Below are positions 8,390 through 18,700 of a DNA stretch of 64,000 nucleotides, one piece after another. This DNA comes from PFJX01 sp964542455 (lineage in GTDB: Bacteria > Pseudomonadota > Gammaproteobacteria > Burkholderiales > Thiobacillaceae), in assembly GCA_964542455.1 (NCBI GenBank), contig CAZIUC010000007.1, positions 62,001 to 126,000 on the forward strand, in the 5' to 3' direction. The notes beneath the pieces are model-generated. The model did not search any database, was not told the DNA's origin, and saw only the letters and a program-made list of their open reading frames with translations. How positions within the stretch are numbered: the first letter of the stretch is position 1; each line of letters starts with the position of its first letter. The position numbers and the translations under genes are program-made.

Positions 8390-9877
8390 TCACCGCTCCC
8401 GCAAACTCTCTTCCCCATATTGGATAAGCGGCGACAGGAAATACTCGATCACCCGCCGCTTGCCCGTCTTGATCTCCACCGTCACCGCCATGCCCGGGGT
8501 GAGGTTCACTATTTTCCCATCCACGTTCAGCGTGGTGCGCTCCAGCTTCACCCGCGCCGCATAGACCAGGCCGCGCTTCTCATCCTGAATCGCGTCGCCA
8601 GAGACCAGCATCACCGTCCCGTGTAGCGTGCCGTATTTGGTGAAGTTGAAGGTTTCCACCTTCACCTCGGTCGTCTGACCGGCGCGGACGAAGCCGATAT
8701 CCTTGTTCTCCACGAAAGCCTCCACCTCCAGCGGGTTGTCGCCCGGCACGATCACCAGCAGCGGCTGCGCCGAGGTCACCACGCCGCCCACGGTATGCAC
8801 CGCCAATTGCTGCACCGTCCCCGCCACCGGCGCCGACAAGCGCATCAAGCCGCCCCGGCTGTTTGCCTTGATCTGCTCCTGCGTCAGGGAATCCACCTTC
8901 TGTACCGCCTCATGCAAGCGATCCAGCGTCGCGCGGCGGGTTTCGGCCACCAGCGCGGCGCGCTGGCGTTGCCCTTCGCGCAAGGAGGCGCGGATTTCCT
9001 CGCGCTTCGCGGTTTGCGCCGCCAGATCGCGTTCCGCCTCGATGCGCGCCTGTTCCTTCTCCAACCAGCCGTGACGGGACACGAAGTTCTCTTTCTGAAG
9101 TTTCTGGTAGTCCGCCGCACGCGCTCTGATCATCGGCAGGGTCTGGGTGAGCTTGGCCAGGGTCTCTTCCGTGCTGTGTAACTCGGCCTGGCGCCGTTCG
9201 ACTTCGGCGTCGAGTTGTTCCAGGCGGGTCAGGTAGGCAGCGTATTCGCCTTCCAGCAGACGCTGCTCGGCGGCACCGCGTTCGACAAACCGACTCCCCC
9301 CTTTGCCAAAGGGGGGCTGGGGGGGATTTCTGCCGGGCGTGCCTGCGCCAGACACCGGAAAATCCTCCCTGTGAGCCAGCAGCCTGGGGGCGCCACCTTG
9401 CTCCACCGTCTCCAGCAAAGCCTTCACCCGCGCCGCCTCCAACCTTGCCGCCGCCAGTTCCTCATCCACGCGCGTGCTATCGGCCGTCGTCTGGGTCGCA
9501 TCCAGCTCAATCAAAACATCCCCTGCCTTCACCGCTTGCCCATCGCGCACATGAATCGCCGCCACCGAAGCGGTTTCCATCGGCTGCACCACCTTGGAGC
9601 GGGAATCCGGTATCAGCTTGCCCTGCGCGCTGGCGACGATATCGATGCGGCCGAACACCGTCCAAGCCAGCGCAATCACGGCGAACAACAGAATCAACCC
9701 CATCGCGATGCGCGGCGCCGGATGCACCGGGGTTTCCTGAAGCGACAGCGCCGCCGGCAGGAAGGCGGCTTCATGGCGTCGGCGCGGGACACCATCCGTG
9801 GCCTGACGTTCGCCCCAGGCGTGGCGAAAGACGCGGGAATAACGGGTGAGAAGGTCGCGGGTGGCTTGGCGTTTCAT
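8390..9877 (-). CDS. Type I secretion membrane-fusion protein, HlyD family
   Basis: Periplasmic adaptor that links the ABC exporter to a TolC-type outer-membrane channel. The 495-residue protein has a cytoplasmic N-terminus, one transmembrane segment near residues 60-80 (AMGLILLFAVIALAWTVFG), the half-lipoyl strand GKLIPDSRSKVVQPMETASV, long coiled coils, and a C-terminal beta region with AFVENKDIGFVRAGQ, VKVETF and LTPGMAVTVEIKTGKR. All are standard for HlyD/PrtE proteins. A palindromic repeat is inserted in frame at about residues 183-194 (PPQPPFGKGG), in the coiled-coil zone. It lies 121 bp downstream of the ABC gene. No tolC-like gene is in the window. Confidence 0.93.
   Translation of the reverse strand: MKRQATRDLLTRYSRVFRHAWGERQATDGVPRRRHEAAFLPAALSLQETPVHPAPRIAMGLILLFAVIALAWTVFGRIDIVASAQGKLIPDSRSKVVQPMETASVAAIHVRDGQAVKAGDVLIELDATQTTADSTRVDEELAAARLEAARVKALLETVEQGGAPRLLAHREDFPVSGAGTPGRNPPQPPFGKGGSRFVERGAAEQRLLEGEYAAYLTRLEQLDAEVERRQAELHSTEETLAKLTQTLPMIRARAADYQKLQKENFVSRHGWLEKEQARIEAERDLAAQTAKREEIRASLREGQRQRAALVAETRRATLDRLHEAVQKVDSLTQEQIKANSRGGLMRLSAPVAGTVQQLAVHTVGGVVTSAQPLLVIVPGDNPLEVEAFVENKDIGFVRAGQTTEVKVETFNFTKYGTLHGTVMLVSGDAIQDEKRGLVYAARVKLERTTLNVDGKIVNLTPGMAVTVEIKTGKRRVIEYFLSPLIQYGEESLRER
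9296..9329. repeat. G/C-run palindromic repeat, in frame in hlyD
   Basis: A single copy of the CCCCCCTTTGCCAAAGGGGGG palindrome, followed by CTGGGGGGGATTTC, lies within the HlyD frame. It keeps the frame open and adds about a dozen Pro/Gly-rich residues. The same element occurs between genes elsewhere in the window. Confidence 0.85.
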
Positions 9878-9935
9878 GGGTGATGGGGAAGTATTTCGTG
9901 TCCGCCATTTCTGTGTCGACGGACTGGTTGGTGTT

Positions 9936-9981
9936 GTAGCGCCGGCTTCCAGCCGGCCTGCCGGCTGGAAGCCGGCGCTAC
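9936..9981. repeat. GTAG-headed inverted REP pair
   Basis: Two 22-base arms starting GTAGCGCCGGC are perfect reverse complements around a 2-base centre. They sit between the ABC exporter gene and hlyD on the minus strand. REP elements with a GTAG head are the type mobilised by REP-associated transposases (RAYT). The hairpin could lower read-through from the ABC gene into hlyD. Confidence 0.8.
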
Positions 9982-9998
9982 AGAGGCTGATAGGTGCA

Positions 9999-12134
9999 TC
10001 ACGCCATCTGCAAGCGATGCAGCCGGCTGTAATGCCCGGCCTGGTGTTGCAGCAATTCGGCGTGGCTGCCCTGTTCCACGATCTGGCCCCGGTCTAGGAC
10101 CACGATGCGGTTCGCCTCGCGCACCGCCGAGAGGCGATGGGCGATGACGATCACCGTGCGTCCCCGGCAGATCGCCTTCATGTTCTGCTGCACGATGCGT
10201 TCCGACTCATAGTCCAGCGCGCTGGTCGCCTCATCGAAGATCAGGATGCGCGGGTTGCCCATCAAGGCGCGGGCGATGGCGATTCTTTGCCGCTGGCCGC
10301 CCGAGAGCGTGGAGCCGTGTTCACCCACCATCGTGTCGTAGCCCTCCGGCAGTTCCAGAATGAACTCATGCGCCCCGGCCAGCTTCGCCACTGCGATCAC
10401 CGCCTCCAGCGGCGCGCCGGGGTCGGCCAAGGCGATGTTGTCGCGAATCCGCCGGTTGAACAGCACGTTCTCCTGCAACACCACGCCGATCTGGCGACGC
10501 AGGCTGGAGGCTTCCGCTAGCGCCAGATCCATCCCATCCACCAGCACCCGGCCGCGTTCCGGCACATACAGGCGCTGCACCAGCTTCGCCAGTGTGCTCT
10601 TGCCCGAGCCGGAACGGCCCACCACACCGATCACTTCCCCCGGCGCGATGGCGAGGCTTACCCCGCGCAACACTTCCGGGCCGTCGGCGCGGTAGCGGAA
10701 CACCACCTGGTCGAACTCGATCCGCCCGGCCAGCGCCGGCAACGCGGATTTGTCGCCGGCCACCTCGCTACGCGTGTTGAGGATGTCGCCCAGGCGCTGC
10801 ACTGAAATCCCGGTCTGCTGGAAATCCGTCCACAACTGCGCCAGACGCATCACCGGCTGTGCCACCCGCCCGGCCAGCATGTTGAAAGCGATCAACTGGC
10901 CCACCGTGAGCTGGCCCTCGATCACCAGCTTCGCCCCTAGCCACAGGGTGGTCACCGTCACCAGCTTGCCGACCAGGCTCACCCCCTCATGCGCCAGAGT
11001 GGAGAGCGTGGCGGCGCGAAAGCCGGCGGCAACGTAGGCGGCGAGCTGGGTATCCCAATGCCGCGTCATCTGCGGTTCGACCGCCATCGCCTTGAGGGTA
11101 TCGACCCCGGACACCGCCTCCACCAGGAAAGCCTGGTTCTCGGCGCCGCGATTGAATTTCTCGTTCAGGCGGGCGCGTAAAAGCGGGGTAATCAACAGGG
11201 AAATCAGGCCATACAACGGCAGCGAAGCCAGCACCACCAGGGTCAAGTTGACGCTGTAGAACAGCATCACGGCGATGAAGATCCCCGAGAAGAGAACGTC
11301 CAGCACCACGGTGATGGCGTTGCCGGTGAGGAACTGGCGGATGTTCTCCAGCTCGCGCACCCGTGCCACCGAATCGCCCACCCGGCGCGCCTGGAAATAG
11401 GCCAGCGGCAGATTCAGCAGATGGCGGAACAGGCGCGCGCCCAGTTCCACGTCGATGCGGCTGGTGGTGTGGGCGAAGACGTAGCTTCTCAGACCGGAGA
11501 GTAGTGTCTCGAACAGCATCACAACGAACAGGCCGACGGCGATGACATCCAGCGTGGACAAGCCCCGGTGCACCAGCACCTTGTCCATCACCACCTGGAA
11601 GAACAAGGGCGTGACCAGGGCGAAGAGTTGCAGGGCGAAAGAGACCAGGAGGATTTCGCCCAACAGCTTGCGGTACTTGACGATGGCCGGGATGAACCAG
11701 GTGAAATCGAATTTGGCCAGGTCGCCAGCCAGGCTGGCGCGAGAAGTGAACAGGATCAGTTCGCAGGACCAACGGGCTTGCAGGGCTTCGAGCGAGAGAG
11801 TTTCCGGGCGCGGGCTGGCGGGGTCGTGGATCAGGGCCTGACCGTCGTCGACGCGGGCAAGGATGAAGTAGCCGCCGTCTATGTCCATCGCCATCGCCGG
11901 CAGTGGTGTGGTGGCTAGACGGGCCAGGCTGGTCTTGACCGGCTTGGCCTTGAGGCCCAGCTTCTTCGCGGCGAGAAGGATTTCCATTGTGCCGAACGGC
12001 CGGCCGTCGCCGAATTCATGCGCCAGCTGCGCAGGCTCCACGCTGATGCCGTGGAAGCGGGCGAGCATGGAAAGACAGGCTAGGCCGGGGTCAGGGGGTG
12101 GCGCAGCCTCGGTCGCGCGCGGGTCGGTTTGCAT
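9999..12134 (-). CDS. Type I secretion ABC transporter with C39-like domain
   Basis: Inner-membrane exporter for RTX proteins. The 711-residue protein has an N-terminal C39 peptidase-like domain (about 1-125), a six-helix membrane domain (about 150-440) and an ATPase domain with Walker A GRSGSGKST, signature LSGGQRQRIAIARAL and Walker B ILIFDEATSALD. In the C39 part the peptidase motif DCG is replaced by DPGLACLSML, so the catalytic Cys is missing. This is the inactive CLD form of HlyB-type exporters, which bind the folded-repeat substrate without cleaving a leader. The expected cargo is the RTX proteins encoded just upstream. The start ATG at 12134 has AGGGA 8 bases before it. Confidence 0.93.
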   Translation of the reverse strand: MQTDPRATEAAPPPDPGLACLSMLARFHGISVEPAQLAHEFGDGRPFGTMEILLAAKKLGLKAKPVKTSLARLATTPLPAMAMDIDGGYFILARVDDGQALIHDPASPRPETLSLEALQARWSCELILFTSRASLAGDLAKFDFTWFIPAIVKYRKLLGEILLVSFALQLFALVTPLFFQVVMDKVLVHRGLSTLDVIAVGLFVVMLFETLLSGLRSYVFAHTTSRIDVELGARLFRHLLNLPLAYFQARRVGDSVARVRELENIRQFLTGNAITVVLDVLFSGIFIAVMLFYSVNLTLVVLASLPLYGLISLLITPLLRARLNEKFNRGAENQAFLVEAVSGVDTLKAMAVEPQMTRHWDTQLAAYVAAGFRAATLSTLAHEGVSLVGKLVTVTTLWLGAKLVIEGQLTVGQLIAFNMLAGRVAQPVMRLAQLWTDFQQTGISVQRLGDILNTRSEVAGDKSALPALAGRIEFDQVVFRYRADGPEVLRGVSLAIAPGEVIGVVGRSGSGKSTLAKLVQRLYVPERGRVLVDGMDLALAEASSLRRQIGVVLQENVLFNRRIRDNIALADPGAPLEAVIAVAKLAGAHEFILELPEGYDTMVGEHGSTLSGGQRQRIAIARALMGNPRILIFDEATSALDYESERIVQQNMKAICRGRTVIVIAHRLSAVREANRIVVLDRGQIVEQGSHAELLQHQAGHYSRLHRLQMA

Positions 12135-12254
12135 GGTGATTTCCCTGTGTTGTTTTGGTATGGGGTGCGGCGGCTTAACGCTTACTTGCGGAAGATAGGC
12201 CCGAGAGAGGCATGGTGGCAGTTCCGTCGATACTTCTCGGCTTCTTCAACTGGA

Positions 12255-12734
12255 TCAATTTGCATTGTTGTTATGTGCCGTGATCGCTAGCGAAAAATTC
12301 GAGCCGCAGCACTGAAATCCAAGCTTGGTCATCATGTGGTTGAAGCGGTTCATGTTTACCGCCACGCTCATATTGATATTGAGTTCATGTACCCCGCGTC
12401 TTTCGGTCCATGAGCGGAAACCGAGAAGTAGCTTGATCGCGGCGGAGCTCCCCCTGGCTTCCGGCTTGACGAAAAAAAATTTGTCCTGGGCAACAAGGGC
12501 ATCACAGAAGAAATAATCCACGACATAGCCGGCCAACATGCCTACCACGGATGAATCACTACGCTCCGCCAACAAGATCACAGCCTGATCAGCCTGCTTG
12601 ATCAGAGATTCAACAGTCTTTCCTGCTTTGTCCCGGTTCAAGCCATATGGCCTGAATCGGGACTCCTCAACCATCAATTCGCCGAGTTCAAGCACAGTCG
12701 CGACATCGCCAAGTGTGGCAACACGTATTTTCAT
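12255..12734 (-). CDS. GNAT-family acetyltransferase linked to the RTX gene
   Basis: A 159-residue GNAT-fold protein: MKIRVATLGDVATVLELGELM is the N-terminal strand-helix, VVGMLAGYVVDYFF is strand 4, and FFFVKPEARGSSAAIKLL holds the acyl-CoA loop in a variant R/GxxG/S form. The start ATG (12734) is 7 bases past the RTX stop, with a TAGGTG ribosome site, so the two are co-translated. The frame is open to 12914 but that part is a shadow of the RTX gene. HlyC-type toxin acyltransferases also have a GNAT-like fold and sit beside their RTX toxin. A role in modifying the RTX protein is possible but unproven. Similar small GNATs occur in phages and elsewhere. Confidence 0.75.
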   Translation of the reverse strand: MKIRVATLGDVATVLELGELMVEESRFRPYGLNRDKAGKTVESLIKQADQAVILLAERSDSSVVGMLAGYVVDYFFCDALVAQDKFFFVKPEARGSSAAIKLLLGFRSWTERRGVHELNINMSVAVNMNRFNHMMTKLGFQCCGSNFSLAITAHNNNAN

Positions 12735-12741
12735 GAGGCAC

Positions 12742-15700
12742 CTACTGCAAGTTCGCCGCCAGCACTGGCTCCAGTGCCTGCCGATAGGTGTCCGGCAAGG
12801 TCGTCTGGCCGGCGGCCGGTGGAGCGAAGGCAGCCATCGCTTGCACCAAGAGGTCCACCTTGCTGTCGAGCAGGGCCTTGCCACCGGCCTCGAAGCGCTC
12901 GATGTGGTTGGCACTGCCGGCGTACCAGTTCTGGATCACCACTTTGTCCATGGTGCCGATCACCCGCGCTTCCAAATTAGTGCCACTGCGCTTGAACCAG
13001 AGTTGGTCGAAGGAGATGGTCGATCCGAACCGGGCGATGTCCAGATTGCCCACAGTGGAATCGTTATCGGCCCAGGAATCGGAGCCGTCGCCCCGGTTGA
13101 AAACATAGGTGTCGTTGCCTACGCCACCCTGGAGATAGTCATTGCCAGTAGCGCCTTCGAGCGTATCGTTGCCGGCATTGCCGATAAGCCTGTCGTCACC
13201 AGCACCGCCAAACAGAACGTTGTCGCCAGCGTTACCATTAATATTGTCGTTTCCATGCCCACCGTCGATCCGGGCGATATTGATCAGTTCGATGCCATTG
13301 ATATAAAAGTTGTCATCAAAAGCCGTCCCCGCCAGCACGTTTACACCGCCGCCTCCGTCGATCCGCTCGATGGAGTTTGGGTACAGTTCCCGCACCCGAA
13401 TGATGTCGTCGCCCGCGCTGCCCTGAATCACGTCGAACCCAGTTCCACCGACATACGTGTTGAAGCTGAGATCCATGTATAGGCCCGACACCAGGAAGAT
13501 GTCGTCGCCAGCACCGCCCAGCAACGTGTTGTTTCCACCTCCCCCCACCAGCGTGTCGTTGCCGTCACCGCCGTCCAGTACATTGTTGCCGCTATTGCCG
13601 GTGAGGACGTTGTTCAGTTCATTGCCCGTGCCGTTGATGGCCGTAGCGGTGAGGGTGAGGTTTTCCAGGTTGGCGCCCAAAATCCAGGAGATGGCGCTTT
13701 GTATGGTGTCCGTGCCCTCGCCGGCCATCTCGGTTACCACGTCACCCACGTTATCCACCACATAGGTATCGTTGCCCACTCCTCCGAGCAGCGTATCCGT
13801 GCCTGCCCCACCGTCCAGCACGTTGTTTCCGCTGTTTCCAGCGAGAACATTGCTCAGGACATTGCCTGAGCCATCGATAGAGTCGGTGCCGGTCAGCGTC
13901 AGATTTTCGATATGAGCGCCGAGCGTGTAAGACAGGCCGGACAGCACCGTATCCACCCCTGCGTCGGCCGCCTCGGTCACCACGTCGCCGACGCTATCCA
14001 CCAGATAAGTATCATCTCCGTCGCCCCCGATCATTTCGTCGTTGCCCGCTCCCCCGTCGAGGGTGTCGTTGCCATCCTCGCCATTGAGATAGTCATCGTC
14101 TTCCATGCCCATCAGCGTATCCGCGCCACTCCCGCCGAACAGCGCATCGCGGCCGGCTTCGCCGTAGAGCCGGTCATCCCCTTCGTTGCCAGCCAGAATG
14201 TCGTTGCCGTCGCCGCCGGACATGAAATCGTCGCCGCCCCCCGCGTAGGCGATGTCGTTGCCACCTTCCAGCATCAAGGCATCGTTGCCGCCCCCGGCGA
14301 TCACAACGTCGCTACCCAGGCCCGCGAACACCACGTTGTCGCCTTCGCCCGTAAGAATGAGGTCGTCGCCCGCGCCGGTATAGATCACGTCGTTGCCGTC
14401 ACCGCCGTCCACGGTATCGTCGCCGCCGTCGTCCATGACCACGTCGTCGCCCGCCCCGGCCTGAATGAAGTTGCCGCCGCTCTGGCCCAGGATCAGGTCG
14501 GCGCCGTCGCCGCCCGTGATCGTTCCGGCTGCTCGCGGGTCATGCCTGGCCAGGCGCGTGCTCCCGTCCGGCAGATCGATGCGCACCGTATCGCTCCAGT
14601 CCAGTTCGGTATCGGCGTACTGACGAGTCGAGCCATCCTTCATCCGGATCACCCCCCGTGCGAACACGCTCTGGCCGTCGATCACTTCCAGCCCTGGCGT
14701 GGCGGCCAGGTCGATGGACTCGACGCCGGCCGCGTCCAGGGAGACGAATTCCGCCTGGCCACCGCCGTTTCCCGCGTCGTCGCCGCTGCGGTCGCGGTCG
14801 AACCACAGACCCAGCCGGGCCCATTTCGCATCGCGGGCATCGAGCTGGCCGTCGCCGTTGCTGTCCAGCGTCCGCAGGCCTTCGAGGTCGGTCTGCGCGT
14901 TGGGGGACAGCCGCTTGAAGCCGGCTTCCGCCAGGCTGGCACGGCCATCGCCATCCGCGTCCAGGGCCAGGAGCGGGTCGTTCACCGGCCAGGCGATGGC
15001 GTGTTTCCAGCCGTCACCGTTCACTTCCGCGAAGACGCCGCTGTCGTCGGCGCCCTGGAAGGCGAAACCGTCGTTGTTGAAGTCCACCGCGATGGGACAA
15101 CAGCCGCCACCGCCCCCGCCACCCGAGGGCACGTCATAGCGGCCGATGTGCTGGACCTGCACATCCGCCTCGCTGCTCGCACCCTGGGGGTCGGTCACGC
15201 GCACGCGGAAGCTGTCGGGGGTGTGGGTGTAAGTGGTGTCCCCGTTCCAGTTCGGATCGCCCACCGTCCCCGGCTGGTTGGGCTGATACCAGTTGCTGTA
15301 AGTCCATTTCCCCGCCGCGTCCACGCTGGCCGCGCCCATCTGCGGCTGGCCGACGATGGCGTAGGTAAAGGGGCCGGCGGGGGTTTCCAGGTCGGATACC
15401 AGCAGGCTGCCGGCGTGTTCGCCGCCGGGGTCGTCCCAGGCAACGGGGGTGGAGTGGGCGCCGTAGCTGCCGCTGCCCGTGGTGGCGATCTGGGCGTAGT
15501 TCCAGCCGGTGTAAGGGGTGTAACGCGGGTTGGCCGGTGTCGCACTCCAAGTCTCATAGTTCAAGCTGAAGCTCTCGTACCCATAGATTGCTCGCAAGTC
15601 CTGGCTCACCACCACCGTGGGCGCATCGTTGACGCCCTGGATAGTGATGTCTACGCCGGCCGTGCCGGTCTGACCGCCGGGGGCGGCCACCGTGTAGTCG

Positions 15701-18700
15701 AAGCCGGCCGTGCCGGCGAAGTTGGCGGTGGGCTGGAAGTGGACGAAGCCGTTGCCGTCCAGCCAGCCCGAGCCGTTGCGGAAGTTTGAGACGCCGGTGA
15801 GGCTGAGGCCTGGGCCCGAGATGCCGCCCAGGGTGTCATTGGCCAGCAGGTCTGCGGCGGCGACGATGAGCTCGGTGTCCTCGAAGCCCGCCACCCCGTC
15901 GCGGTTGGCCTCCAGGGCAGAGAGGTCGTCCACATGGGTGGCGATGAGGCTGAGGCCGCCTTGGGTAGTTTCCACCAGGATGCCTTCGGGGATGACGTGG
16001 GTGCGCGTGCCGGCGGTGTCGGCTTCGATCTCGGGGCTGGCCATCTGCCGGGTCTGGCCGCCTAGGGTGTAGCGGCCGTGGGCGTAGTCCAGTTCGCTGA
16101 TGTTCAGGCCGTCCAGCGCCCACACCTCCCCCGCGTCGCCCACGCCGTTGCCGTTGGTGTCGCGCCACACCTTGAGTTCGCTCCACACCGGGTCGGCGTG
16201 GGTGATGCGCCCGTCGCCGTCGGCATCCACCCAGGCCAGGCTGGGCACGCCCCTTATGCCACCCTGCACCCGGGCGTTGCTGAAGAGTTCGCTGCCGGTG
16301 TCGATCTCGCCATTCCAGTTGCGGTCCAGCCAGAGGAAGCCGTCGGTGTCCGCCCCCTCGTTGGCGAGCCAGCCGGTGGCCTTGAGGTAGCCGGTGTCGT
16401 CCACGTCGAAGGCCACGCCGCTTTGGGCCTTGTCCGCGATCTGGATGCCGTCGCCGTCCAGGTCCAGGACCACGGGGCGGAACACTTGTCCCCCCTCTCC
16501 CCCCGGGAGAGGGGCGGGGGTGAGGGAACTCAGTTTGCCAGCCCTCGCGGCCCGGTCTTCTTCGGTGAGGCCGGCGTCGTTGAGATGGTTTTGCGTTTGC
16601 AGCCTTGCGGTGTCCGCCTCCCACTGTGGCGCGATGGCGCCGTGTTCCAGAGCCACCCGCACGAAGCGTTCGGACAGGCTCCAGTAGCCTTCATCGGAAC
16701 CGGCGGGCGCGTCGAACGGTTGCCCGGCGGGGGTGTAGCGAATCTGGGGCAGGGCTTCCGCGCCGCTGGCGTAGTCCAGGTCGGATAGATGGAAGGTGTT
16801 GTTCTGGAAGCTCAGGCCCGGCATGCGTTCGGGGATCAGGCCTAAGCCATTGCCACTTTGGCTCGCGAGCTGGCCGAGGATGCCCTGCAACTGGCCCATG
16901 AGGCCGTTGAGGGTGGCCTCGCCGCCATCGCCGCCGCTGACTTGGGGAACAAGCTGGCCTTGGGCGTTCCAGCCCCAGCGGCCGCTGGCCCAAGGTTGCG
17001 GCACGTCGTCATCGCCGCCGAACAGGCTGGAGATGAGATTGAAGACGGTGTAGGCAATGCCGAGCGGCGGGAAGCTGAGGCTGATGGTGTAAATGGACGC
17101 GCCGACATAGTCGCCGTGGGCCAGGCTGTTGACGATGTTGAGGTAAGGCAGGACGCCGGGTGTGCCAGGAACCGTCGGGGTGGCCGGTGTGCCGTTGAGG
17201 AAGCTGTCGATGCCGGCGGCGGTGGCAAGGCCGGATGCCCCGCTGGAGGCGAAGTCGATGTAGGCCTTGCTGGCGAAGGAAAGGGCGGTGGCCCCGGCAG
17301 TGACGGCGCCAAGGGTGTCGCCGTTCTTCAAGGCCTGATCCAGGCTCATGAGACTGAGCACACCGGAAACGGCGTTGGCGGCGCCGCTGAGGTTGAAGCC
17401 GGCTGCGGCGGCATCGTTCGCGGCGCCGGGGATGGAAGAAGCCAGGCGCAATCCGGAAGCGAGGAGGGGCAAGGGCTGGCCGCTCTGGATGGCGGCGAGC
17501 AGAGAGAGGGCGTCGGCGGTGCGGGATAAGGCCGTGACCAGGGTTTGCAGGCCGGAAGGCTTTAAAGGGTCGTTGGCCTGGTAGAGGGCGTCGAGCGTTG
17601 CACCGTCCGCCTTGGCGGAGAGCCCGTCGGCGAACCCCCAGGCGTCGTAGCCCTGGGAATCCAGGAGTTGCGCGAAGGCGTTGCTGGCGGTGGGCTGGCC
17701 GTCCACCGACACCACCCGGCTGGCCCGCAGTTCGCCCCATTCATCCTCGACGAATTCCACCTTCACCTGGTGGCCGTCTATTTGGCGTTCCACCGTCATC
17801 TCCAGTTGGCCGGCGGGGTTGAGGGTGGTGACGGCCATGCTTGCAGAGAACGTTTGTGCAAGGGTGTAGCCACTTCCTGTGCGTTGTATTTGGTAAGTCG
17901 ATGTGACTCCCCCACCAGCGTTGGTCCCGAACAGGTCGCCGGACTTATGGGTGAGCTGGGTACCCTGTACGATGTTGCTGGTCCACTGGCCATCGGCTTG
18001 AATGGTGGTGATCGAGTTGACGCCATCCACAGCAGTCCGAAGTTCGAAGTAGGGCTGCGCATTGGCGCCGCTGCCGACCTTCAAACTGACGGCCGTATTG
18101 GCGTCCACGCTGACCATGCGTTGCTGTCCGTTGGCGTCCAGCAAAATCATGCCGTCGCCGTCAGCATTGCGCAGATAAGCCATGCCGCCGGTGCGTTGTT
18201 CATAGGTGCCGTCCTGGTAGACGGTGGAGCTGACTTTCATCTGGCCGGTGTAGGCATATTCGGACACCCCATCGAAGCCGAAGTCGTACACCACGGCGTT
18301 GCCTTGGATATCGCGCCCGGCGTAGCGGTTGGTATATTCGGCCAGGATCGGTGCGCCGGTGATGGATACCGCCTCGGCAAGTGTGATGGGCGGGGGCAGG
18401 CTATTGATGGGCGAGCCGGCCTGCTCGAAGATTTTGGCGAGCGGCAGGCCCACCACATTGGCCACGGCAGTCAACGCCAGTTCATAGGGCAGACGCGCCC
18501 ATTTCATCAACTCGGCAGCCACCCCGATCAAGGAACTGCCCACTTCGCCCAATACGCTTTGAGTGCCCTCCTTGATCAGAGTGAACGCGGTACCGGGTGG
18601 ACTGATGGTCCAGGCATCCAGCAGGCCGATGCCCATGCGGGTGACCATCTCCGGGTCTGTGTTGACGCCGGAGTCGTTGCCGATATTGGCCAACAGCGTA

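Noticed and set aside
9999..12134. Bacteriocin-type exporter with an active C39 leader peptidase
   Set aside because: The catalytic Cys position reads DPG rather than DCG, and the likely cargo is RTX proteins without a double-glycine leader.
13912..15789. A 625-codon plus-strand frame across the RTX repeats
   Set aside because: Repetitive Val/Ala/His/Ile pattern created by the RTX nonapeptide codons read backwards.
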